From: Clostridium sp. CAG:568
GTDB taxonomy: Bacteria; Bacillota_I; Bacilli_A; RFN20; CAG-288
DNA: 17,254 nucleotides
Direction: 5' to 3'
Assembly: GCA_000434395.1 (NCBI GenBank)
Contig: FR878794.1
Span: 54,120 to 71,373, forward strand
Under the pieces are notes generated by a model. The model saw nothing but the letters and a program-made list of their open reading frames with translations. It did no database searches and was not told the DNA's origin. Within the stretch, counting starts at the first letter, position 1, and the number at the start of each line of letters is the position of its first letter. Positions 1 to 6,518 of this stretch are shown here, in pieces. Both the position numbers and the translations under genes were made by a program.

Positions 1-11
1 GAACCGCTCAT
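1..11 (-). CDS. Start of the gene after secY (partial, cut by window edge)
   Basis: An ATG at 11-9 on the minus strand is preceded by AAGGAG with a spacing of about ten nucleotides. It lies 29 nt after the secY stop, so the operon probably continues. Only Met-Ser-Gly and part of a fourth codon are visible, which is too little for identification. In many Bacillota the gene after secY is adk (adenylate kinase), but that is context only. The visible residues neither support nor exclude it. Confidence 0.45.
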
Positions 12-40
12 TCAATTTTTTCTCCTTTTTCCTCTATCTA

Positions 41-1387
41 CTAAATTCTTACAGAATCTTGGAAAGATTTACCTGCAAGAATACCGTCCAACTGGTTCCA
101 AACCTCGATGGCAACACCAACGACGATAATTAAACCAGACCCGCCCAAGGCCAAGCTCTGGGGGACGGCGCCCGAGAGTGACAACGCGATGGGCAGGCAG
201 CAGATGACTAACAAGGCAGCTGCGCCTAAGAAAGTGACACGATTGACAATTTTTCCAATATAAGCTTCAGTCTCATTTCCAGGTCTTAATCCTGTGATAT
301 AAGTACCAGAGTTTTGGAAGTTCTCAGCAATACGTTGAGGATTGATTTGGATGTTTGCATAGAAGAATGAGAAGACGACGATTAAGAATAGGTAAATAAT
401 TAATCCCCAAGGGAACTCCCATCCTCCAGGCATCGAAGTAATCTTTTGATAATTAAATACATCCTCCATCTGAGTCACCCAACCAGGAGCATCGTTGTTT
501 CCTATGAATAAGGAAGCGATGATGGAAGGTGCCATCATTACTGACGAAGCAAAGATGATAGGCATAACTCCAGATGAATTAATCTTGATAGGCAAGAAAG
601 AAGACTGGACAGATTCAGCACCTAATGCCTGAGAGGTATTAGAATGAGAAACTGGCAATTTTCTAACTGATTTTTCTGTAAATGTGACGAATACGACAAT
701 GAGGAAGAACGCTAAGAAATAAACGATAAGTTCGACAGAACCTTCGAGAATCAATGTAGCATTTTCGCTCGACAACTTCGAAGTGAAGAATGTTTGGAAA
801 GCCTCGACAATTTGTTTAGGGAATGCAGCAACAATACCTGCAAAGATAATCATAGAAACACCGTTTCCGATACCTTTTTCAGTGATTTGATCACCCATCC
901 ACATCAACAACATTGATCCAGCTAGAAGATAAACAACAATCTTCACATATCCCCACGCAGAGGTGTCATTCATAGTTAAACCCTGACTATTTTGCATAGT
1001 CACTGTTATACCGTAAGCTTGGACAGCTCCGAGAACCAACGTGAGGATTCTGCTCACCATATTGATCTTCCTTCTACCAGTCTCACCTTCTTTAGACAGC
1101 TCAGTCAACACCGGTAAAACATCCATTGATAGTAGTTGAACGATGATTTGAGCAGTAATGTATGGCGAAACACCCAACGCAAAGACGGAGAAGCTAGCAA
1201 GTGCTCCTCCGCCCATAAGATTGAGTAATCCCAATGCGTCGGTACCAGAGAATGCATCTGCACTTAATGTAACACCAGGCACAGTTATAGCACTACCAAT
1301 ACGATAGACTAGGAAGATGGCAAACGTGAACATGATGCGATTTAATACATCTTTGTTCTTAAAGATAGCTTTAATTTTGTCTCCCAC
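41..1387 (-). CDS. secY: Preprotein translocase subunit SecY
   Basis: This is the channel-forming subunit of the SecYEG translocon, which passes unfolded preproteins across the membrane and inserts membrane proteins. The 448-residue product has the family's ten hydrophobic segments (first near residues 17-37, last near 411-430). It carries SecY signatures: the pore/plug-region stretch GVSPYITAQIIVQLL, the GIGNGVSMIIF segment around 173-183, INSSGVMPIIFASS in TM7, and SGTYITGLRPG in the cytosolic loop before TM9. Length is normal for the family. The start is GTG at 1387, followed by Gly-Asp-Lys and preceded by GGAAGGAGG at good spacing; no in-frame ATG fits better. It ends the ribosomal protein run, as in most bacteria, but sits 104 nt behind rplO, an unusually wide gap for this operon that holds a strong inverted repeat. 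Confidence 0.98.
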   Translation of the reverse strand: MGDKIKAIFKNKDVLNRIMFTFAIFLVYRIGSAITVPGVTLSADAFSGTDALGLLNLMGGGALASFSVFALGVSPYITAQIIVQLLSMDVLPVLTELSKEGETGRRKINMVSRILTLVLGAVQAYGITVTMQNSQGLTMNDTSAWGYVKIVVYLLAGSMLLMWMGDQITEKGIGNGVSMIIFAGIVAAFPKQIVEAFQTFFTSKLSSENATLILEGSVELIVYFLAFFLIVVFVTFTEKSVRKLPVSHSNTSQALGAESVQSSFLPIKINSSGVMPIIFASSVMMAPSIIASLFIGNNDAPGWVTQMEDVFNYQKITSMPGGWEFPWGLIIYLFLIVVFSFFYANIQINPQRIAENFQNSGTYITGLRPGNETEAYIGKIVNRVTFLGAAALLVICCLPIALSLSGAVPQSLALGGSGLIIVVGVAIEVWNQLDGILAGKSFQDSVRI

Positions 1388-1414
1388 GATTGCCTCCTTC
1401 CACCTTTAAAGAAA

Positions 1415-1478
1415 AGGTTGTTTTAGATATGAAAGAACCAAAGAAAGATTATAAACTAATCTTCTTTGGTCACAACCT
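1415..1478 (-). promoter_or_regulatory. Two-tier inverted repeat between rplO and secY
   Basis: The inner stem pairs 1437-1451 with 1457-1470: 14 base pairs with one bulged A at 1446 and a 5-nt loop. An outer 7-bp stem pairs 1415-1421 (AGGTTGT) with 1472-1478 (ACAACCT). Read on the minus strand, the inner hairpin is followed by TCTTTCATAT, which is T-rich but not a clean U-tract, so full termination seems unlikely. The 3' arm of the outer stem can instead form a small CCTTT/AAAGG hairpin just upstream of the secY ribosome binding site, giving a mutually exclusive fold. Likely roles are partial attenuation, an RNase processing site, or control of secY translation. The function is inferred; the pairing is seen directly. 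Confidence 0.7.
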
Positions 1479-1491
1479 AATTCTTTTCGGT

Positions 1492-1956
1492 TTATTTAGA
1501 AGCACCCTTAAGAGGGACGATTACAGCCTTACCACCATTGTCTTCGATTGCCTTAATAGCATTCTTAGAGAAATAGTTGGCTTCGACAGTAACATTCTTA
1601 ACTTCAAGTTTTCCTTTAGCAAGAATCTTTACTCCATCGACTTGCTTTGCAAATCCTGCATCGAACCAGTCGACAATCTTAATGGTAGCACCATCACCAA
1701 ATACATTGATCTTGTCAAGATTGATAATGCCAATTTCTACGCTGTTAAGAGAGTGGAATCCACGCTTAGGGAACTTACGGAACAAAGGGAAGTTACCACC
1801 GGTAAATCCAGGGCGCTTTCCACTTCCGGAACGAGCACGTTGACCCTTACGTCCACGACCAGCTTGCTTACCATTTCCGGTTCCGATACCTTGACCACGA
1901 CGGAAGTGTTTGTGGACAGATCCTTCGGCGACTTTGAGTTCAGAAAGTTTGTACAT
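1492..1956 (-). CDS. rplO: 50S ribosomal protein L15
   Basis: L15 is a late-assembling large-subunit protein that spans domains of 23S rRNA. The 154-residue product has the typical layout: an N-terminal Arg/Gly-rich extension (GQGIGTGNGKQAGRGRKGQ, about residues 21-39, then ARSG) that threads into rRNA, and a C-terminal globular domain (about 75-154) with the VDGVKILAKG type core. The family start MYKLSELKVAEGS is intact. The ATG is only 2 nt past the rpsE stop, with a strong AAGGAGGAG inside the end of rpsE, so translation is probably coupled. rpmD normally lies between rpsE and rplO; here there is no room for it. Confidence 0.98.
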   Translation of the reverse strand: MYKLSELKVAEGSVHKHFRRGQGIGTGNGKQAGRGRKGQRARSGSGKRPGFTGGNFPLFRKFPKRGFHSLNSVEIGIINLDKINVFGDGATIKIVDWFDAGFAKQVDGVKILAKGKLEVKNVTVEANYFSKNAIKAIEDNGGKAVIVPLKGASK

Positions 1957-1958
1957 AA

Positions 1959-2648
1959 TTACTTCTCCTCCTTGTCGGCTTTGTTCTCAGACTTGTTAGA
2001 CTTCTTAGGAGCAATACCATAACGAACTTCGTTGATTTGTTCTTGAGTCTTGAGTTGAGAAATAGCATCGATGGTAGCACGTACTACGTTGATAGGAGTA
2101 CGACGGCCATAGACCTTGGAATAAATATTCTTTATTCCGACCAACTGACAGATGGCACGGACTGCACCACCGGCGATGACTCCAGTTCCATCAGGAGCGG
2201 GCTTGAGGAATACTTCACATACTCCACATTTACCACGGACTGCATGAGGAATGGTGTTACCCTTAACCAAGGGTACACGATAGAGAGTCTCGTGAGCATA
2301 TTCAGTAGCCTTCTTGATAGCTGTAGGAACTTCCAAAGACTTTCCTTGACCGAAGCCAAAGCGTCCCTTTCCATCTCCGATTACAACCAAAGCGGCAAAA
2401 CGCATATGCTTACCACCCTTAACAACCTTAGTAACCTTGTTAATAGCGACTACTTGGTTGGCGAAGGGATCGGCTTGACGAACAGGACGTCCGCCTCTCT
2501 CTTGAGAGAACTTCTTTCCTTGTCCCTGAGGTCTCTTTCCCTCAGGACGTCCATTACCTCTGTTATTCGCCTGAGAAGCGTTGGCTTCTGAGGTGGCTTT
2601 CACGGCAGCCTGAGGTTCGGTCTGCTGAGCAATTTTTTCTTCTGCCAT
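1959..2648 (-). CDS. rpsE: 30S ribosomal protein S5, with long N-terminal extension
   Basis: S5 helps form the mRNA entry and decoding region of the small subunit and influences fidelity. The conserved body begins near residue 62 with a double-stranded RNA-binding-like domain (NQVVAINKVTKVVKGGKHMR), followed by the GDGKGRFGFGQGKSLEVP loop and the C-terminal domain (IKNIYSKVYGRRTPINVVRA). At 229 residues it is about 60 longer than the roughly 166 usual in Bacillota. The extra is N-terminal: an acidic/Ala/Gln start (MAEEKIAQQTEPQAAVKA) then an Asn/Arg/Gly-rich stretch (about 28-58), probably disordered. It opens with the MAEEK peptide shared by four other genes here. The upstream AAAGGG is a weak ribosome binding site compared with its neighbours. 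Confidence 0.97.
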   Translation of the reverse strand: MAEEKIAQQTEPQAAVKATSEANASQANNRGNGRPEGKRPQGQGKKFSQERGGRPVRQADPFANQVVAINKVTKVVKGGKHMRFAALVVIGDGKGRFGFGQGKSLEVPTAIKKATEYAHETLYRVPLVKGNTIPHAVRGKCGVCEVFLKPAPDGTGVIAGGAVRAICQLVGIKNIYSKVYGRRTPINVVRATIDAISQLKTQEQINEVRYGIAPKKSNKSENKADKEEK

Positions 2649-2670
2649 TTTTTATTTACCCTTTCGATGG

Positions 2671-3057
2671 TTAGAATTTGAGTCCACCTTCACGAAGTGC
2701 ATCGGCCAAAGCCTTGATGACACCATGATAAAGGTAGCCATTACGATCAAATACGACATTCTCGACTTTAAGATCTTTAGCCTTTTGAGCTAAATCAGCT
2801 CCTACCTTCTTAGCATTCTCAATTGTAGCACCTTGCAAAGAAAGAGCTTCAGTTGAAGAATAAGCTAAAACCTTGGATGCAGTATCGTTGGTGTGTCCTT
2901 CGACAGTCACAGGCACATTGTCGATAACGAGTTGTGCAGAGAGATGTCTATTAGAACGGAAGACAACGATACGAGGGCAAGCCTCAGTTCCACGGATTCC
3001 ATTTTGACGATGGGAACGGTGGATACGAGCCGCTTTCTTATCAAATATTGATTGCAT
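2671..3057 (-). CDS. rplR: 50S ribosomal protein L18
   Basis: L18 binds 5S rRNA together with L5 and docks it onto the large subunit. The 128-residue protein is close to the usual 115-122. It shows the basic N-terminus (DKKAARIHRSHRQNGIRGT), the core strand PRIVVFRSNRHLSAQLV with the family's 'R-S-N-x-H' pattern, and the C-terminal VVFDRNGYLYHGVIKALAD motif (about residues 100-118). The ATG follows AAAGGAAG at normal spacing, 21 nt after rplF. Confidence 0.98.
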   Translation of the reverse strand: MQSIFDKKAARIHRSHRQNGIRGTEACPRIVVFRSNRHLSAQLVIDNVPVTVEGHTNDTASKVLAYSSTEALSLQGATIENAKKVGADLAQKAKDLKVENVVFDRNGYLYHGVIKALADALREGGLKF

Positions 3058-3078
3058 GTTCTATTCTTCCTTTCCCTA

Positions 3079-3642
3079 TTACTTAGCAGCTGCGCCAGCG
3101 GCACCCTTCTTCTTAGCAGAAGGCTGACGAATGACAACAACTTCATCCTTGTAACGAATACCTTTTCCGTGATAAGGCTCAGGTTTCTTGACATTACGGA
3201 TATTGGCGGCTACTTGACCTACCAACTCCTTATCGATACCTTCTACCTTGATAGACATATTCTTTCCAGTGGAAATAGCAACGCCTTCAGGAGGTACGAT
3301 TGTATCGGCATGTGAGTGTCCGACGTGAAGAACAAGGTTCTTTCCTTGCATTTCACATTTGTATCCGACACCACGGATTTCCAAATCCTTGGAGAATCCA
3401 TTAGAGACACCATCAACCATGTTTTGGATGAGTGCACGAGTAGTTCCGTGAATCATCTTCATAGAGATGGAATCATCAGGACGAGTTACAAGAAGCTCGG
3501 TTCCTTCGATTTTGACCGACAAGTGCTTGTCGATGTTACGCTCCAAGGTACCCTTGGGGCCTTTGACAGTGACCTTAGTTCCGTCGAGAGTGATAGTCAC
3601 TCCTGCAGGAATAGTCACAGGCTTTCTTCCAATACGAGACAT
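3079..3642 (-). CDS. rplF: 50S ribosomal protein L6
   Basis: L6 lies near the GTPase-associated centre and the sarcin-ricin loop. I place the start at 3642 (MSRIGRKPVTIPAGV), which is the universal L6 N-terminus and gives 187 residues. The reading frame is open further upstream, but that would overlap rpsH and match nothing in the family. GGGAGGATAGGA lies just upstream. Two tandem L6 domains are visible, the second ending in the diagnostic KKPEPYHGKGIRYKDEVV (about 153-170). A short Lys/Ala/Gly-rich tail (AKKKGAAGAAAK) adds roughly ten residues to the usual length. Confidence 0.97.
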   Translation of the reverse strand: MSRIGRKPVTIPAGVTITLDGTKVTVKGPKGTLERNIDKHLSVKIEGTELLVTRPDDSISMKMIHGTTRALIQNMVDGVSNGFSKDLEIRGVGYKCEMQGKNLVLHVGHSHADTIVPPEGVAISTGKNMSIKVEGIDKELVGQVAANIRNVKKPEPYHGKGIRYKDEVVVIRQPSAKKKGAAGAAAK

Positions 3643-3661
3643 AGATTTCCTATCCTCCCGA

Positions 3662-4057
3662 TTACCAGACGTAGGCGAGTACTTCGCCACCGAGACGAGC
3701 CTTACGGGCGGAAGCATCAGTCATAACACCCTTTGAGGTAGAAATGATTGCGATTCCGAGACCGTTGATGACCTTGGGAAGGTTCTCCACATCGCTGTAA
3801 ACACGAAGTCCAGGTGTGGAAATACGCTTCAATCCAGAGATTACGCGGTTTCCCTTTACATCATACTTAAGTGTGATGGTAAGGTTAGATTTATTATCGA
3901 CTGTGCTCTTAGCATAATCAGTAATGAAACCTTCTTCTTTCAAAACCTTCGCAATCTGAATCTTCAGATTTGAGGAAGGCATGACAACTTTCTCATGCTT
4001 CAAGGCATTCGCATTACGAATGCGGGTGAGCATATCAGCTATAGGATCAGTGACCAT
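3662..4057 (-). CDS. rpsH: 30S ribosomal protein S8
   Basis: S8 binds helix 21 of 16S rRNA and is needed for assembly of the central domain; in Escherichia coli it represses the spc operon at the L5 gene. The 131-residue product has the standard start MVTDPIADMLTRIRNA, the N-terminal domain through VISGLKRISTPGLRVY, and the C-terminal signature GLGIAIISTSKGVMTDASAR (about 98-117) ending in GGEVLAYVW. The ribosome binding site is a perfect AAGGAGG. Length and ends match the family, with no extension. Confidence 0.98.
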   Translation of the reverse strand: MVTDPIADMLTRIRNANALKHEKVVMPSSNLKIQIAKVLKEEGFITDYAKSTVDNKSNLTITLKYDVKGNRVISGLKRISTPGLRVYSDVENLPKVINGLGIAIISTSKGVMTDASARKARLGGEVLAYVW

Positions 4058-4073
4058 GGTTATCCTCCTTAGA

Positions 4074-4259
4074 TTACCAGCTAGCTTTCTTCATTCCAGG
4101 GATTTGACCTTTGTAGGCCATCTCACGAAGACATATACGACAGAGACCAAACTTGCGGAGATATCCGTGCACTCTACCACAACGTGAGCATCTGTGATAC
4201 TCTTGGCATTTGTGCTTCTTGGGTTTCTCGCATCTGAGAATCATGCTTTTCTTTGCCAT
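4074..4259 (-). CDS. rpsN: 30S ribosomal protein S14, zinc-binding short form (type Z)
   Basis: S14 sits in the 30S head and is required late in assembly. This is the 61-residue zinc form. The four metal ligands are the Cys pairs in CSRC and CRIC, separated by GRVHGYLRKFGL, as in Bacillus S14 (also named rpsZ). An additional Cys pair (residues 10 and 18) lies upstream in the N-terminus and is not part of the classical ribbon. Zn-dependent S14 is typical of Bacillota, Tenericutes and Actinobacteria, and supports the proposed origin. Position between rplE and rpsH is standard; AGAGGAG lies about 11 nt before the ATG. Confidence 0.97.
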   Translation of the reverse strand: MAKKSMILRCEKPKKHKCQEYHRCSRCGRVHGYLRKFGLCRICLREMAYKGQIPGMKKASW

Positions 4260-4276
4260 AATTCCAATTCTCCTCT

Positions 4277-4885
4277 TTAGCGCTTGAAGGGCATTCCAAG
4301 AGCCTTTAACAAGGCCAAAGCGCCCTTATCGTCATGAGCGGAAGTCACGATTGTGATATCCATACCCTGTGTACGAGCGATCTTCTCAAAATCGACTTCA
4401 GGGAAGATCATTTGTTCCTTGACACCCAAGGTGTAGTTTCCACGACCATCGAAAGATGTATCGGAAACACCGTGGAAGTCACGGACACGAGGCAAACAAA
4501 TATTGACTAACTTATCGAAGAAATCATACATACGATTTCTTCTCAAAGTGACTTTGACACCAATGTCTTGTCCTTCACGAAGCTTGAAGTTTGCGATGGA
4601 CTTTTTAGCTTTGGTGACAATAGGCTTTTGACCAGTGATAGCTTCCATATCGGAAACAGCCTCTTCGATAGCCTTGCTATCTGAAGTAGCCTTTCCAACA
4701 CGCATGTTAAGAACAATCTTAACAAGCTTAGGACACTCCATAACATTGGTGAGATTGAGTTCCTTCATAAGTTGGGGAACAATCTCTTCTCTATATTGCT
4801 TTTGGAGTCTTTCCTCGACTACAGGTCTCTTGAAACCTTTTGTCGGATAAGCCTCATTGGCTTCAATTTTCTTTTCTTCTGCCAT
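4277..4885 (-). CDS. rplE: 50S ribosomal protein L5, with N-terminal extension
   Basis: L5 binds 5S rRNA with L18 and touches the P-site tRNA. The conserved body starts near residue 25 (EERLQKQYREEIVPQLM). It contains the KIVLNMRVG strand, the QKPIVTKAKKSIANFKLREG loop, LPRVRDFHGVSDTSFDGRGN and the C-terminal GMDITIVTSAHDDKGALALL. At 202 residues it is about 23 longer than the usual 179. The extra is the N-terminal MAEEKKIEANEAYPTKGFKRP, which begins with the repeated MAEEK peptide. AAGGAGG is well placed before this ATG, so the long start is preferred. An internal start would need a Met near residue 40, inside conserved sequence. Confidence 0.97.
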   Translation of the reverse strand: MAEEKKIEANEAYPTKGFKRPVVEERLQKQYREEIVPQLMKELNLTNVMECPKLVKIVLNMRVGKATSDSKAIEEAVSDMEAITGQKPIVTKAKKSIANFKLREGQDIGVKVTLRRNRMYDFFDKLVNICLPRVRDFHGVSDTSFDGRGNYTLGVKEQMIFPEVDFEKIARTQGMDITIVTSAHDDKGALALLKALGMPFKR

Positions 4886-4899
4886 CGGGTCTATCCTCC

Positions 4900-5211
4900 T
4901 TACTTGATAATCGTACCGCTGTGCTTAGCGACACGAACTTTGTTGCCATCCTTGTCGAACTTGTATCCGACACGGCTGGGCTTTCCATCCTTAGGATCGA
5001 CGATTGCCACATTGGACACATCGATAGGAGCATTGATGGTAATGATCTTTCCCTGAGGATTGGCTTGGTCGGGCTTAACGTGCTTCTTGCGCTCGTTGAC
5101 ACCCTCGACGATTACCTGGTGGGTCTTAGGAAGAGCTTGGATAACTTTTCCCTTGGTTCCCTTATAGTTTCCGGCAATCACGATAACTTCATCGTTGGTT
5201 TTAATTTTCAT
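4900..5211 (-). CDS. rplX: 50S ribosomal protein L24
   Basis: L24 is an assembly-initiating protein that binds the 5' region of 23S rRNA near the exit tunnel. The 103-residue protein starts with MKIKTNDEVIVIAGNYKGT, a KOW motif (about 6-32, with the G-x-Y-K-G-x-x-G core). It continues with the VNERKKHVKP strand and ends in the usual RVGYKFDKDGNKVRVAKHSG tail. Length is normal. The start is supported by TAAGGAG nine nucleotides upstream. Confidence 0.98.
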   Translation of the reverse strand: MKIKTNDEVIVIAGNYKGTKGKVIQALPKTHQVIVEGVNERKKHVKPDQANPQGKIITINAPIDVSNVAIVDPKDGKPSRVGYKFDKDGNKVRVAKHSGTIIK

Positions 5212-5228
5212 ATGTCTGTCTCCTTAGA

Positions 5229-5597
5229 TTAGAGAACTTCCTCGGCCAAGGAGATGATCTTCATATAACCACCATCTCTGAGTTCTCTTGCAACAGGTCC
5301 GAAGACACGTGTTCCACGAGGAGTTCCATCGGAGTTGATGAGAACACAAGCATTGTCATCGAAGCGGATGAAAGAACCATCAGGACGTTGATATTCCTTC
5401 TTGACACGAACGATAACTGCCTTGCAAACATCACCCTTCTTGGCTTTTCCATCAGGAAGAGCGTCCTTTACGGAAACGACGACGATGTCGCCGATTCCAG
5501 CAGACTTTCTATAGAATCCTCCACAAAGGTGGAAAACTCTTACGCTCTTGGCACCGGTGTTATCGGCAACCACGAGATTAGTCTCATGCTGAACCAT
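5229..5597 (-). CDS. rplN: 50S ribosomal protein L14
   Basis: L14 contacts the 30S subunit at bridge B8 and is the docking site of the silencing factor RsfS. The 122-residue product has exactly the family length. Visible signatures are ADNTGAKSVRVFHLCGG near the N-terminus, GIGDIVVVSVKDALPDGKAK (about 36-55), and the highly conserved GTRVFGPVARELRDGGYMKI (about 95-114) before the C-terminal SLAEEVL. GGGGGAG overlaps the end of rpsQ, with a 3-nt gap between the genes. Confidence 0.98.
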   Translation of the reverse strand: MVQHETNLVVADNTGAKSVRVFHLCGGFYRKSAGIGDIVVVSVKDALPDGKAKKGDVCKAVIVRVKKEYQRPDGSFIRFDDNACVLINSDGTPRGTRVFGPVARELRDGGYMKIISLAEEVL

Positions 5598-5600
5598 ATT

Positions 5601-5864
5601 TTACTCCCCCTTAGAGATGACTCTAACAAGACGGAAGCGCTTGGTAGCAGAGAGAGGACGGCACTCTTCAATCTCTACTGTATCTCCAGGTCTTGCAATC
5701 TGTTGTTGGTCATCAACGTGATACTTCTTACGAACCTCGACGCGCTTCTTATAGACCGGATGGGTCTTATAATTTTTGACAGCGACGACGATAGTCTTCT
5801 CCATCTTGGAAGGAAGAACTTCACCGATAAGTCTCTTCTTTCCACCGATATTTTCTTCTGCCAT
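5601..5864 (-). CDS. rpsQ: 30S ribosomal protein S17
   Basis: S17 is a primary 16S rRNA binding protein of the 5' domain with an OB fold. The 87 residues include LIGEVLPSKMEKTIVVAV, the KTHPVYKKRVEVRKKYHVDD strand and the diagnostic RPLSATKRFRLVRVI close to the C-terminus. Length is normal, but the N-terminus is MAEENIGGKK, a variant of the MAEEK start seen in four other genes here. The ATG is 2 nt past rpmC, with AAGGAGG located inside the end of rpmC, which suggests coupled translation. Confidence 0.98.
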   Translation of the reverse strand: MAEENIGGKKRLIGEVLPSKMEKTIVVAVKNYKTHPVYKKRVEVRKKYHVDDQQQIARPGDTVEIEECRPLSATKRFRLVRVISKGE

Positions 5865-5866
5865 AA

Positions 5867-6091
5867 TTACTTAGCCTCCTTGTCTTTAGCGGCGACCTTG
5901 ATTCCATGACGACGCTCACTCTCAACGGTAAGAGCACGAGCAATATCCTTACGAATAGCTGTAAGCTTCTTTCCATTATCGAGTTGACCCGACTTCTGCT
6001 GGAAGCGGAGTGTCATTAGGTTAGCCCTAAGTTCACTCACCTTAGCGGTCAAATCGGCATCAGAGAGCTCTCTAAATTCCTCGATTTTCAT
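5867..6091 (-). CDS. rpmC: 50S ribosomal protein L29
   Basis: L29 is a small two-helix protein at the tunnel exit, next to L23, where trigger factor and SRP dock. The 74-residue product has MKIEEFRELSDADLTAKVSE, the LRANLMTLRFQQKSGQL turn and the terminal helix beginning KKLTAIRKDIARALTV. It is slightly longer than the usual 62-66 through a Lys/Ala-rich tail. Its ATG overlaps the rplP stop as ATGA (4 nt), and its GAGGAGG lies inside rplP, a classic translational coupling arrangement. Confidence 0.97.
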   Translation of the reverse strand: MKIEEFRELSDADLTAKVSELRANLMTLRFQQKSGQLDNGKKLTAIRKDIARALTVESERRHGIKVAAKDKEAK

Positions 6092-6513
6092 TTCAAAACA
6101 ACCTCCTCACCCTTCTTGACCGGCTTGCTGGTAACATTGAGCTTGAATCCAGCCTGACGGAGTGCTTCTTGAGCATCTTTGTCGGGAAGTCCACCAACTT
6201 CAAACATGATGGTTCCCTTTTTAACTACTGCTGCCCAACCATCAATAGATCCTTTTCCGGAACCCATACGAACCTGAGCAGGTTTCTTGGTACGTCCAAG
6301 TTGGGGGAAGATTCTAATCCAGAACTTTCCTCCCTTTCTGGTGTAACGTGAGAGAACGATACGTGCAGCCTCAATTTGATGATCAGTCACGTAGTTTCCT
6401 TGAGTTGCCTCAAGTCCCCAAGTTCCAAAGGAGACCTTATTGCAGCGGGTTGCGACACCTTCATATGACCAACGGTGATTTCTACGCCAGGTCACTCTTT
6501 TAGGTTGTAACAT
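6088..6513 (-). CDS. rplP: 50S ribosomal protein L16
   Basis: L16 organises the A-site side of the peptidyl transferase region and is a late assembly protein. The 141-residue product has MLQPKRVTWRRNHRW, the QIEAARIVLSRYTRKGGK segment (about 47-64), WIRIFPQLGRTKKPAQVRM, and the conserved GSGKGSIDGWAAVVKKGTIM (about 83-102). The stop is TGA, overlapping the rpmC start, which is direct evidence that TGA is not tryptophan here. The ribosome binding site AAAGGAG lies in the end of rpsC; the gap to rpsC is 5 nt. Confidence 0.98.
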   Translation of the reverse strand: MLQPKRVTWRRNHRWSYEGVATRCNKVSFGTWGLEATQGNYVTDHQIEAARIVLSRYTRKGGKFWIRIFPQLGRTKKPAQVRMGSGKGSIDGWAAVVKKGTIMFEVGGLPDKDAQEALRQAGFKLNVTSKPVKKGEEVVLK

Positions 6514-6518
6514 GTTGA

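Noticed and set aside
1390..2022. Plus-strand open frame of about 210 codons opposite rplO and rpsE
   Set aside because: It is the antisense shadow of two certain ribosomal protein genes, is Ser/Thr/Leu-rich without family features, and lacks a ribosome binding site.
3643..3717. Longer start for rplF
   Set aside because: It would add 25 residues overlapping rpsH that are not found in L6; MSRIGRKP at 3642 is the universal start and has its own ribosome binding site.
6088..6091. TGA as a tryptophan codon (Mycoplasma code)
   Set aside because: rplP ends in TGA exactly at the normal family length, overlapping the rpmC start, and the terminal tryptophan of S14 is coded by TGG.
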